Origin: an uncultured Desulfarculaceae bacterium
GTDB taxonomy: Bacteria; Desulfobacterota; Desulfarculia; Desulfarculales; Desulfarculaceae
NCBI GenBank assembly: GCA_937908275.1
Contig: CALERA010000409.1
Span: 1 to 6,862 of the forward strand
Direction: 5' to 3'
DNA length: 6,862 nucleotides
Under the pieces are notes generated by a model. It saw only the letters and a program-made list of their open reading frames with translations. It did no database searches and was not told the origin of the DNA. Of the stretch, positions 1-6,779 are shown one piece after another. The position numbers and the translations under genes were made by a program. Numbering within the stretch: the stretch's first letter is position 1; every line of letters begins with the position of its first letter.

Positions 1-127
1 CGCAGCGGGCCTTGGCCAGGCCCTCGCCCAAACTGGCCGCGGTGTCGCAGGTCAATTCCATGCGCACGGCCAGGCTTTCCATGGTGGCGCGGATGTCGGC
101 GTCGTCGTCGATGACCAGGATCTTCAC
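1..127 (-). CDS. Response regulator, N-terminal fragment (receiver domain start)
   Basis: Only the first 42 codons are inside the window; the gene continues past position 1. The translation begins MKILVIDDDADIRATMESL, the classic first beta strand of a CheY-like receiver. The acidic cluster D7-D8-D9 would bind Mg2+ next to the phospho-aspartate, which lies outside the window. I chose the GTG start at 127 because a GGAGG sits 7 bases upstream and because the start overlaps the kinase 1 stop as GTGA. That overlap implies translational coupling and joint expression with the kinase, so this protein is the best candidate for its downstream phosphoacceptor. The output domain cannot be seen. Partners of HDFNN-type kinases are often NtrC-like sigma-54 activators, but that is family knowledge and not visible here. 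Confidence 0.85.
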   Translation of the reverse strand, partial: MKILVIDDDADIRATMESLAVRMELTCDTAASLGEGLAKARC

Positions 128-3100
128 GGCCGTTCCTCCGGACCCTGTCCGGACAGGACCTCCCGGATGGCCCGGGTGATCTGCCCGCCGTCATAGGGCT
201 TGAGCACGAGTTTGCTGATGTGCGCGGATTCGCCCTGGGCCTCGGCGGCCCGCTTGCGGCCCGAGACCAGGATCACCGGCAGCCCCGGGGCCAGGCGCGC
301 GGCCTCCTCGGCCAGGCGCAGGCCGTTGATCTCGGGCATGTCGTAGTCCGTGACCAGGCAGTCGAAGCCGTCCGGCCGGGCGGCCAGGGTCTCCAGGGCC
401 GCGGCCGCGCCGCGATGGGCCGTGACCGCGTAGCCCAGCCGGGTGAGCACCCGGGGGATGGTCTCCAGCTGGTCCTCGTCGTCCTCCACGAACAGGATGC
501 GCTCGCCCTGGCCCGGGGCCGCGGCGCTGTCCTCGGCCGGGCGCTCCCCGGAGTCCTCGAAGCAGGGCAGGTAGATGTCGAAGGCCGTGCGCTCGAAGGG
601 CCTGCTGCTCACCCGGATGGCGCCCTTGTGCACCTGGACGATGCCGTGGGCCACGGCCAGGCCCAGGCCCGTGCCCTCGGTCTTGTCCTTGGTGGTGAAG
701 AAGGGATCGAAGATCTTGTCCCGGATGTCCTGGGCGATGCCCGGGCCGTTGTCCGCGATGGACAGCCGGATGTAGCGGCCGGGCTGCACGCTGAGGACCT
801 TGGCCCGCTCCTGGTCCAGGTCCTCCTCGGTGAGCCCGATCTCGATGCGGCCGCCGATCTCGCGCAGGGCCTGGAAGGCGTTGGTCACGCAGTTGAGCAC
901 GATCTGCTGGATCTGGACCGGGTCGGCGTAGCTGTAAGGATTCTTGGCCTCGAGCTGCTCCACCACCACGATGTTCCGGGGCATGGAGGCGCGCACCAGG
1001 CCCACGGCCTCGCGGATGACCGCGGCCAGGTCCGTGGCCCGGAAGCCCTCCTGGGAGGGCCGCGAAAAGGTCAGGATCTGCTTCACCAGGGAGCTGCCCC
1101 GGTGGGCCGCGCGGACCACCCGCTCCAGGTCCACCCGGGCCGGGACCTTCTCGGGCAGGTCCAGGAGGGCCAGCTCCGTGGAGTTGAGGATGGAGGTCAG
1201 GATGTTGTTGAAGTCGTGGGCGATGCCCCCGGCCAGGGTGCCGATGGCCTCCATCTTCTGGGACTGGCGCAGTTGGGCCTCCAGCCGCCGGGTCAGGCTG
1301 ACGTCGCTGAAGTTGACCACCAGGCCCTCGCTGTCGCCGTCCGGGCCGGGGATGCCCGCCGCGCTGATCATCACGTTGCGGACCTCGCCATTCTTGGCCA
1401 CGAGCTTGGCCTCCTGCCCCCGGATCCCGCCCTGGGCCAGCAGGCCGCTGAACAGCAAATCGGCCTGCTCCTGCTGCTCCGGCGGGACCAGGGGCGCCCG
1501 GCGGCCCAGGACCTCTTCCGGCCGCCAGCCGAAGACCCGGCTGAAGGCCGGATTGACGAAGCTGATCTGGTCCAGAGCGTTGTAGACCACCACCGGATCG
1601 GCGATGGCCTCCAGGATGGTGTGCAGACGCTTCTCGCTGGCCTCCAGGGTGTCGCGCGCCCGCTTGCGCTCGGAAACGTCGCGCAGGAAGACCAGGGCCC
1701 CCTCCCGCCCCTGGTATTGGAACGGCACCGCCGAGACCTCCACGTCCACGCTGGAGCCGTCCAGACGCAGGCAGCGCTCCTCCACCATGGGCCCCGCCTG
1801 ACGATCCTGGTTCAGCCGGCGGATGCGCTCGCGGATATGGGAGCGGTCGGAGGGGTGGAAGCGGTCCAGCACCGGCTGGTCCAGCAACTGGTCGTCGGAT
1901 TTCACCCCAAAAAGGCGCAACGCGGCCTGGTTGGCATAGGCGAAGCGCTGGTCGGTCTGGATGAAGATGGCGTCCGGCGCGTTCTCCACCAGGGCCTGGA
2001 AGCGGGCCTCGCTCTCCTTCAACCCTTGCAGGGCCCGCAGGCGGTCCAGGAACTTCCACACCGCGTCCATCAGCAGGGTCAGTTGGCGCAGGTCGGCGGC
2101 GGTGTAGTCCACCGGCTTGTTGGCCACCGCGGCCACGGCGATCAGCTCCTCGTCCAGAAAGACCGGAATGGTGCAGAGGCGCTCCAGGCGCACATGCCCG
2201 GCCGGGCGCTCCCTGCGCAGGGAGTGGGGGTTTTGGAGATCGTTGAGCACCAGGGGGGCGCGCTGCTGGAGCATCTCCGCCCAGATGCCGGTGTGGGCCA
2301 GTTGGCTCACCTCCTGGGGTTCGTTCACCTGGCACTGCTCCACGACCCGCGCGGACCAGGTGTTGAGCTGGAACTCCTCCTCGTCCTCCCGGTAATGGAA
2401 GATATAGCCCAGGCTGCTGTTGGTGAGGGCCAGGGCCTCGGTCAGGGCGCAGTCCAGGAGCTCCTGCTCGGAATCCGCCCGCAGTTGGGAGATGCGCAGC
2501 AGGCTCTCCAGCCGGGCATCCTCCTGCCGCCGCAGGGTGATGTCCTGGGCCGAGGAGACCCGGTAGCGCAAGCCTCCCTGGCCGTCGCGCACGCTGACCA
2601 GGTCGATCTGCACCGGGAAACTGGTCCCGTCCGCGCGCAGCATGGACGCCTCGTAGCGGACCTGGCCGCTGGCGTCGCATTCGGCGAAGCACTGGGCCAC
2701 CCGCTCCCGGTCCGCCGGATCATAGATGGTCAGGATCGGCAGCCCGGCCATCTCCCCCACCTTCCGCCCCAGCATCCGGGCGAAGGCCGCGTTGCAGGCC
2801 AGGAAGGTGTTGCTCCCGGGCAGGCCGATGGCCATGCCATGGGCGCTGAAACGGAAGGCGTCGGCCCACAGGCGCAGCTCCCGCTGGGCCTCGCGCTCGG
2901 CGCTGCGGTCGCGGAAGGTCAGCACCAGGCCGGTGACCAGGCCGGCCTCGTCCCGGATCGGGGCGCTGCTCAGGGAGATGGGGGTCAGGCTCCCGTCCCA
3001 GGCCTTGAGCAGCACCATCCCGCCGGGAAGGACCTCGTTCCCGCCCCGCAGCAGGGCCGGGATCAGCTCCTCCAGGGGGCGTTGCTCCTCGTCATCCAAA

Positions 3101-3651
3101 ACCTGCAAGACCTCGGACAACGGCTGGCCCTGGGCCTCGGCCTGGCTCCAACCGGTGAGGCGCTGGGCCTCGGGGTTGAGCAACTCCACCCGGCCGCTGG
3201 CGTCGCTGGTGATCAGGGCGTCGGCCATGCCCACCAGGGCGGCGGCCAGGGTCTGCCGGCCGGCGGTCACCCGCTTCCGGGAGCGGCGCAAGGCCTCGTT
3301 GAGCGCGCTGACCAGGACCCCGCTGACCACCAGCATCAGCCATTGCGCCAGATCGTGCGCCCGGGCGATGTAGAAGGAATAGGTGGGGGGCACCAGGAAA
3401 TAGGCCACGCTGGCCGCGGCCAGGAAGGTGGCGGCCAGGCCCGGCCCCAGTCCGCCCACGTGGGCGCTGACGATGATGGGGAAGACGAAGAGGATCAGCA
3501 GGGGGCGCTCGCCAAAGGCCACCCCCAGGCCGAAACGGGCCAGCAGGGTGAGCAGGACCAGCGCGAGGGACAGCAGATAGGGAGCCGCCTCCCGCCAGAG
3601 CGTCGCTCCTGGCCGGTGGTCCGAGGGGTTCCAGGCCGAATCCGCTTTCAT
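124..3651 (-). CDS. Hybrid sensor histidine kinase (DUF4118-PAS-PAS-GAF-PAS-PAS-HisKA-HATPase-REC)
   Basis: This 1175-aa inner-membrane hybrid kinase should autophosphorylate on His in response to an unknown signal and pass phosphate to its own receiver. Residues ~24-121 form four hydrophobic helices with 'YFLVPPTYSFY' before the fourth, matching the KdpD-type DUF4118 membrane domain; no KdpD or USP cytoplasmic domain is present. Then follow PAS (~131-250), PAS (~262-375), GAF (~381-540), PAS (~547-665), PAS (~672-790), HisKA (H812 in 'GGIAHDFNN'), HATPase (N920/N924, 'ADNGPGI', 'IFDPFFTTK', 'GTGLGLAVAHG') and receiver (~1050-1167; acidic E1056-D1057-D1058, phospho-site D1102, S1130, K1151). 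All key residues are intact. I prefer ATG 3651, which has GGCGGGA in front, over in-frame GTG 3666, which has no ribosome site. The gene is coupled to a response regulator through a GTGA overlap. The signal cannot be told from sequence. Confidence 0.95.
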   Translation of the reverse strand: MKADSAWNPSDHRPGATLWREAAPYLLSLALVLLTLLARFGLGVAFGERPLLILFVFPIIVSAHVGGLGPGLAATFLAAASVAYFLVPPTYSFYIARAHDLAQWLMLVVSGVLVSALNEALRRSRKRVTAGRQTLAAALVGMADALITSDASGRVELLNPEAQRLTGWSQAEAQGQPLSEVLQVLDDEEQRPLEELIPALLRGGNEVLPGGMVLLKAWDGSLTPISLSSAPIRDEAGLVTGLVLTFRDRSAEREAQRELRLWADAFRFSAHGMAIGLPGSNTFLACNAAFARMLGRKVGEMAGLPILTIYDPADRERVAQCFAECDASGQVRYEASMLRADGTSFPVQIDLVSVRDGQGGLRYRVSSAQDITLRRQEDARLESLLRISQLRADSEQELLDCALTEALALTNSSLGYIFHYREDEEEFQLNTWSARVVEQCQVNEPQEVSQLAHTGIWAEMLQQRAPLVLNDLQNPHSLRRERPAGHVRLERLCTIPVFLDEELIAVAAVANKPVDYTAADLRQLTLLMDAVWKFLDRLRALQGLKESEARFQALVENAPDAIFIQTDQRFAYANQAALRLFGVKSDDQLLDQPVLDRFHPSDRSHIRERIRRLNQDRQAGPMVEERCLRLDGSSVDVEVSAVPFQYQGREGALVFLRDVSERKRARDTLEASEKRLHTILEAIADPVVVYNALDQISFVNPAFSRVFGWRPEEVLGRRAPLVPPEQQEQADLLFSGLLAQGGIRGQEAKLVAKNGEVRNVMISAAGIPGPDGDSEGLVVNFSDVSLTRRLEAQLRQSQKMEAIGTLAGGIAHDFNNILTSILNSTELALLDLPEKVPARVDLERVVRAAHRGSSLVKQILTFSRPSQEGFRATDLAAVIREAVGLVRASMPRNIVVVEQLEAKNPYSYADPVQIQQIVLNCVTNAFQALREIGGRIEIGLTEEDLDQERAKVLSVQPGRYIRLSIADNGPGIAQDIRDKIFDPFFTTKDKTEGTGLGLAVAHGIVQVHKGAIRVSSRPFERTAFDIYLPCFEDSGERPAEDSAAAPGQGERILFVEDDEDQLETIPRVLTRLGYAVTAHRGAAAALETLAARPDGFDCLVTDYDMPEINGLRLAEEAARLAPGLPVILVSGRKRAAEAQGESAHISKLVLKPYDGGQITRAIREVLSGQGPEERP
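135..139 (-). promoter_or_regulatory. Ribosome binding site of the response regulator
   Basis: GGAGG (minus strand) lies 7 bases before the GTG at 127, inside the last codons of kinase 1. It is close to the Shine-Dalgarno consensus and decides the GTG start. It lets ribosomes that finish the kinase, or new ones, begin the regulator at the GTGA overlap. Confidence 0.75.
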
Positions 3652-3657
3652 CGCGTT

Positions 3658-3664
3658 TCCCGCC
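3658..3664 (-). promoter_or_regulatory. Ribosome binding site deciding the kinase 1 start
   Basis: GGCGGGA on the minus strand ends 6 bases before the ATG at 3651. It is a weak but correctly placed Shine-Dalgarno sequence. The alternative GTG at 3666 lies partly within it and has no purine-rich stretch of its own, so the ATG is favoured. Confidence 0.5.
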
Positions 3665-3699
3665 ACACCCGGTCGCGCCAGGGGGAACGCCGACTCGCG

Positions 3700-3717
3700 T
3701 GGAGTTAGTCAGACAAA
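3700..3717 (-). repeat. Shared leader element, copy upstream of kinase 1
   Basis: The minus strand reads TTTGTCTGACTAACTCCA here. It matches the element at 3876-3894 on the plus strand in the first 8 and last 7 bases, with three mismatches and one gap between. It begins about 20 bases after the candidate -10 box of kinase 1 and ends 48 bases before its start codon. Its role is unknown; a regulator site or a relic of duplication are both possible. Confidence 0.5.
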
Positions 3718-3737
3718 TTACCTGATCATCACATGAA

Positions 3738-3767
3738 ATTGTAGCGCAACCTCGCCGAGCCCCGGCA
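3738..3767 (-). promoter_or_regulatory. Candidate sigma-70 promoter for kinase 1
   Basis: TACAAT (3738-3743, minus strand) matches five of six bases of the -10 consensus. The -35 region 17-18 bases upstream (about 3761-3767) is poor (GCCGGG or TGCCGG). An A-rich run, AAATAAAAATA, lies directly upstream at 3770-3780 and could act as an UP element. The predicted transcript would start near 3731 and have a leader of about 80 bases. Evidence is by eye only. Confidence 0.35.
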
Positions 3768-3823
3768 CCTATTTTTATTTGACGCGGCCTCCCCGCTGGG
3801 CCTCCCGTACCGGCAGCCGGAAA

Positions 3824-3853
3824 TTGCTTGCCAGCCCCATGCCGTGATACGAT
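3824..3853 (+). promoter_or_regulatory. Candidate sigma-70 promoter for kinase 2
   Basis: TTGCTT (3824-3829) is followed after 18 bases by TACGAT (3848-3853), which is preceded by TGA and so forms an extended -10 (TGnTACGAT). The predicted transcript starts near 3860, giving a leader of roughly 220 bases before the ATG at 4084. Both hexamers are imperfect. Confidence 0.35.
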
Positions 3854-3875
3854 TGAGCTACGGGTGTAATGAACG

Positions 3876-3894
3876 TTTGTCTGGGCAAACTCCA
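3876..3894 (+). repeat. Shared leader element, copy upstream of kinase 2
   Basis: TTTGTCTGGGCAAACTCCA is the plus-strand counterpart of the element at 3700-3717. It begins 22 bases after the candidate -10 box, almost the same spacing as the kinase 1 copy. With the preceding G (3875) this copy also forms an imperfect palindrome, GTTTG-N6-CAAAC, which the other copy lacks. It lies about 190 bases before the kinase 2 start codon. Confidence 0.5.
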
Positions 3895-3915
3895 GGGTTC
3901 CATCCCCGGCGGTGG

Positions 3916-3935
3916 CCCGGTGGTTCAACATCGGG
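3916..3935 (+). other. Small hairpin in the kinase 2 leader
   Basis: CCCGGTG and CATCGGG can pair in RNA over 7 base pairs, including one G-U, around a 6-base loop GTTCAA. Chance hairpins are common in GC-rich DNA, so this is a weak call. It is listed because it lies in an unusually long predicted leader. Confidence 0.2.
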
Positions 3936-4074
3936 AGCTGGCTTGCCCCGGCCGGCGGCCCACGGCAGCGGAATCCACAGCCAGGCAACTAACCCAAAGT
4001 CGCACCCCGGGGCCCTCACTCCCGCCGCAAGCCAACGGCCGGATGTCGACCACGCCCCCTTTTCCCGGCGGGCC

Positions 4075-4078
4075 GAGG
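4075..4078 (+). promoter_or_regulatory. Ribosome binding site deciding the kinase 2 start
   Basis: GAGG lies 5 bases before the ATG at 4084. The frame stays open upstream to a GTG at 3844, but that GTG has no ribosome site and overlaps the candidate promoter. The extra 80 residues would be hydrophilic with no recognisable domain, so the ATG at 4084, just before the first membrane helix, is preferred. Confidence 0.6.
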
Positions 4079-4083
4079 CAAGC

Positions 4084-6564
4084 ATGGCGCTGGCGATCAT
4101 CCACGAATTGGCGAGCAACGCCGCCATCTTGCTCGTCCTGAGCTTCCTGTACATCCAGATCCTCCGCCGTTGGGAGGGGCACAGCCTGCGGGTGCAAGTG
4201 CTCAGCGGCGTACTTTTCGGCGGGGTGGCGGTGGGGGTGATGCTCAGCCCGCTGCACCTGCTGCCGGGGGTGGTCTTCGACACCCGCTCGGTGGTGATCA
4301 GTGTCGGCGGCCTGTTCGGCGGTCCCCTGGTGGCGGCCATAACCTTCGTCATGGCCAGCGCCTACCGGGTCTGGCTGGGCGGGGTCGGCGCCCTGATGGG
4401 CGTCCTGGTCAGCTTCTGCTCGGCCGGCCTGGGCGTGGCCTACTATTTCTGGAAGCGCCGCGAACCCCGGGCCATGACCGCCTCGCGCCTCTATGGCTTC
4501 GGCCTGCTGGTCCACCTGGTGATGCTGGCCTGCACCCTGGCCCTGCCCGGCGACATGACCTGGCGGGTCCTCGAGAACATCGCCCTGCCGGTGATCATCA
4601 TCTATCCCCTGGCCACCCTGCTCATCGCCTTGCTGATGCGGGACATGGAGGCCCAGACCGAGGCCGGCCGCCGCCTGCGACTCAGCGAGGAGCGCTATCG
4701 CCGCATCGTGGACACCGCCAACGAGGGCATCTGGGTCATCGACCCCAGCCAGGCGACCCTGTTCGTGAACCAGGAGATGGCCGGGATGCTGGGCTGCCGG
4801 CCAGAGCAGGTGGTGGGCCACAGCCTGCGGGAGTTCATCCCCCCCGAGGACCTGGCCCTGCACGAGCAGCAGATGGAATTGCGCCGCCAGGGCGTCTCCG
4901 ATCGCTATGAACGCCGTTTCCTGCGTCGGGACGGCAGCCTGGGCTGGGCCACCATCTCGGCCGCGCCGCTGTTGGAGGACGGGGTGTTCGCCGGCTCCCT
5001 GGCCATGTACAGCGACATCAGCGCCCGCAAGCAGGCCGAGGAGGACCTGCGCGCCAACCAGACCCGCCTCCAGGCCATCCTGGAGGCCAACGCCGACCCG
5101 ATGCTGGTCTATGACCAGGACGGCAACGTCACCTTCGTCAACCCCGCCTTCACCCGGGTCTTCGGCTGGGAGGCGGGGGAAATCCTGGGGCGGCAGATCC
5201 CCTTCGTGCCCGAGGACCAGCGCCAGCTGACCGAGGACTACATCCGCAAGCTTTACCAGCACGGCGGCACGGTGACCGTGCAGACCAAGCGGCTGACCAA
5301 GCCGGGGGAGCTGCGCGATATCGTCATCAGCGCCGCCGGCATCCCCGACCCCAGCGGCCGGATCAGCGGCATGGTGGTCAACCTCACCGACATCACCCAC
5401 ACCAATCGCCTGGAAGCCCAGCTGCGCCAGTCCCAGAAAATGGAAGCCATCGGCACCCTGGCCGGAGGCATCGCCCACGATTTCAACAACATCCTGGCCG
5501 CCATCCTGGGCTTTGCCGAGATCGCCCAGCAGCGCTCCCTGGACGGGCTGCCCAACCGCCAGGAATTGGCTCAGGTGATCCAGGCCACCGAGCGGGCGCG
5601 CAACCTGGTCAAGCAGATCCTGACCTTCAGCCGCAAGGCCGAGGCCGACCTGCGGCCTTTGAATCTCAACAAGTCGGTCCGCCAGGTGTTGAACCTGCTG
5701 GAGCCCACCCTGCCCAAGATGGTTGGCATCGAGGCCCAATTGGAACCGGCCCTGGAGCTGGTGCGGGCCGACGCCACCCAGATGGAGCAGGTGATACTGA
5801 ACCTGGCCAGCAACGCGGCCGACGCCATGCCCGAGGGTGGGCGCCTGCTGATCGAGACCCAGAACATCTTCCTTTGCGAGGACTATTGCGACCAGCACCT
5901 GGAGTTGAATCCGGGCCGCTATGTGATGCTGATAGTCTCCGACACCGGGGTGGGCATGAGCCACCAGGTGATGGAGCACATCTTCGACCCCTTCTTCACC
6001 ACCAAGGGCGTGGGCCAGGGCACCGGCCTGGGATTGTCCACGGTTTTCGGCATCATCAAGAGTCATGGCGGCGAGGTGGTCTGCTACAGCGAACCCAGCC
6101 TGGGCACCACCTTCAAAGTCTATTTGCCGGTTTTTTCCAGTGACGCCCCCCATGCGCCCCCTGCCGAACCCACCACGGGGCGGCTGCCGGGCGGCAGCGA
6201 GACCATCCTTTTGGTGGATGACGAGGCCGCCCTGCGCGACCTGGGGCGGCAATGCCTGGAGGGCGCGGGCTATCGGGTGCTGATCGCCGCCAACGGCGAG
6301 GAGGCCCTGGGAATCTATCGGAACCAGGGCTGGGAGATCGACTTGCTGGTGATGGACCTGGGCATGCCGGGCATGGGCGGCCACAAGTGCCTGAAGGAGA
6401 TCCTGGCCCTGAATCCCGCGGCCAAGGTGGTCATCGCCAGCGGCTACTCGGCCAACGGCCAAGTTAAGTCCGCCCTGGAGTCCGGTGGGGCCGGGTATGT
6501 GGCCAAGCCCTACCGCCGGGCCGACCTCCTGACCACCATCCGCGACACCCTGGACCGGGGCTAG
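4084..6564 (+). CDS. Hybrid sensor histidine kinase with LytS-type 5TMR sensor (5TMR_LYT-PAS-PAS-HisKA-HATPase-REC)
   Basis: This 826-aa inner-membrane hybrid kinase begins with a LytS/BtsS-type 5TMR_LYT domain (~11-185). Its signature blocks are 'PGVVFDTRSVVIS', 'GGLFGGPL' and 'AYRVWLGG', and about six hydrophobic helices can be counted. PAS domains lie at ~199-318 and ~324-442. The HisKA domain has H465 in 'GGIAHDFNN'. The HATPase has N573/N577, 'SDTGVGM', 'IFDPFFTTKG' and 'GTGLGLSTVFGI'. The receiver (~706-822) has D712-D713, phospho-site D758 in 'MDLGMPGMGG', S786 and K808, so all catalytic residues are intact. In classical LytS proteins this sensor is joined to GAF and His_kinase domains, so here it is fused to a different transmitter. 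The last PAS and HisKA are very close to those of kinase 1. No regulator follows; the gene faces a tRNA. The ligand is unknown; pyruvate is known for E. coli BtsS, but the pocket differs here. Confidence 0.95.
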   Translation: MALAIIHELASNAAILLVLSFLYIQILRRWEGHSLRVQVLSGVLFGGVAVGVMLSPLHLLPGVVFDTRSVVISVGGLFGGPLVAAITFVMASAYRVWLGGVGALMGVLVSFCSAGLGVAYYFWKRREPRAMTASRLYGFGLLVHLVMLACTLALPGDMTWRVLENIALPVIIIYPLATLLIALLMRDMEAQTEAGRRLRLSEERYRRIVDTANEGIWVIDPSQATLFVNQEMAGMLGCRPEQVVGHSLREFIPPEDLALHEQQMELRRQGVSDRYERRFLRRDGSLGWATISAAPLLEDGVFAGSLAMYSDISARKQAEEDLRANQTRLQAILEANADPMLVYDQDGNVTFVNPAFTRVFGWEAGEILGRQIPFVPEDQRQLTEDYIRKLYQHGGTVTVQTKRLTKPGELRDIVISAAGIPDPSGRISGMVVNLTDITHTNRLEAQLRQSQKMEAIGTLAGGIAHDFNNILAAILGFAEIAQQRSLDGLPNRQELAQVIQATERARNLVKQILTFSRKAEADLRPLNLNKSVRQVLNLLEPTLPKMVGIEAQLEPALELVRADATQMEQVILNLASNAADAMPEGGRLLIETQNIFLCEDYCDQHLELNPGRYVMLIVSDTGVGMSHQVMEHIFDPFFTTKGVGQGTGLGLSTVFGIIKSHGGEVVCYSEPSLGTTFKVYLPVFSSDAPHAPPAEPTTGRLPGGSETILLVDDEAALRDLGRQCLEGAGYRVLIAANGEEALGIYRNQGWEIDLLVMDLGMPGMGGHKCLKEILALNPAAKVVIASGYSANGQVKSALESGGAGYVAKPYRRADLLTTIRDTLDRG

Positions 6565-6624
6565 GCCCAGTCCCCCGGCCGCCGGCCTTCCCCGCCCCCT
6601 GATCCGCCGCCCAATCCCCAGTCC

Positions 6625-6661
6625 AAACCAAAGCGCGCCGCCGGAAACTCCGGCGGCGCGC
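6625..6661 (-). terminator. Intrinsic terminator of tRNA-Ser, possibly also stopping kinase 2
   Basis: A perfect 13-bp stem (6633-6645 with 6649-6661) with a 3-base loop lies between the convergent kinase 2 and tRNA genes. Read on the minus strand it follows the tRNA by a few bases and is followed by TTTGGTTTGG, an interrupted U-tract. On the plus strand it is followed by CAAAAAG, with no U-tract, so termination of kinase 2 would rest on the stem alone. Confidence 0.65.
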
Positions 6662-6667
6662 AAAAAG

Positions 6668-6763
6668 TGGCGGAGAGGGTGGGATTCGAACCCACGTAGC
6701 GGGGATTAGCCGCTAACCCGATTTCGAGTCGGGCCCGTTACGACCGGACTTCGGTACCTCTCC
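6668..6763 (-). tRNA. tRNA-Ser (anticodon CGA)
   Basis: Read on the minus strand, the acceptor GGAGAGG (from 6763) pairs perfectly with CCTCTCC (6672-6678). It is followed by discriminator G and an encoded CCA (6668-6670). The anticodon arm is CCCGA-CTCGAAA-TCGGG, placing anticodon CGA at 6724-6726, which reads codon UCG. The T arm is GTGGG-TTCGAAT-CCCAC. A long variable arm with a 6-bp stem (TAGCGG/CCGCTA) and a 3-bp D stem (CCG/CGG) identify a class II tRNA, and G73 fits serine. No clear own promoter is seen: the nearest -10-like TAGCAT (6766-6771) would start transcription inside the tRNA. It may be expressed from further upstream. Confidence 0.96.
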
Positions 6764-6779
6764 AAATGCTATGTCACAA

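Larger units (their letters stand above)
3652..4083. other. Divergent intergenic control region between the two kinases
   Basis: This 432-base stretch separates the two start codons and I see no credible gene in it. It is more A/T-rich in the middle (about 3711-3785) than the surrounding genes, as expected for promoters. It holds a candidate promoter for each kinase, an inverted pair of a near-identical leader element, and a long GC-rich leader before kinase 2 with small hairpins. I recognise no known riboswitch consensus. Confidence 0.7.

Noticed and set aside
220..3708. Long open reading frame on the plus strand opposite kinase 1 (1162 codons)
   Set aside because: It mirrors the codon pattern of the real gene. 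In very GC-rich genes the antisense frame often lacks stops. Its product is rich in Gly, Gln, His, Asp and Leu with no recognisable domain, while the minus-strand product has a complete kinase architecture.
3754..3780. Small hairpin (GCCG/CGGC) followed by a T-rich run, resembling a plus-strand intrinsic terminator
   Set aside because: The stem is only four base pairs, and no plus-strand gene ends to its left. The T-rich run is better explained as the A-rich upstream part of the minus-strand promoter.
3830..3910. tRNA-like fragments in the intergenic region (GTAGCTCAAT on the minus strand, GGGTTCCATCCCC on the plus strand)
   Set aside because: The fragments are on opposite strands and no acceptor, anticodon or D stem can be drawn, so this is chance resemblance.
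3844..4083. 80-residue N-terminal extension of kinase 2 from GTG 3844
   Set aside because: No ribosome site precedes the GTG, it overlaps the candidate promoter, the residues are hydrophilic and low in complexity, and ATG 4084 has GAGG at good spacing right before the first membrane helix.
3925..6663. Long open reading frame on the minus strand opposite kinase 2 (912 codons)
   Set aside because: Same antisense shadow effect. It has no domain motifs, and it overlaps the terminator hairpin and the whole of a well-supported kinase gene.
6668..6763. tRNA-Ser as an integration (att) site for a mobile element
   Set aside because: No integrase gene and no second copy of the tRNA 3' end is present, and the adjoining kinase gene matches the rest of the window in style.
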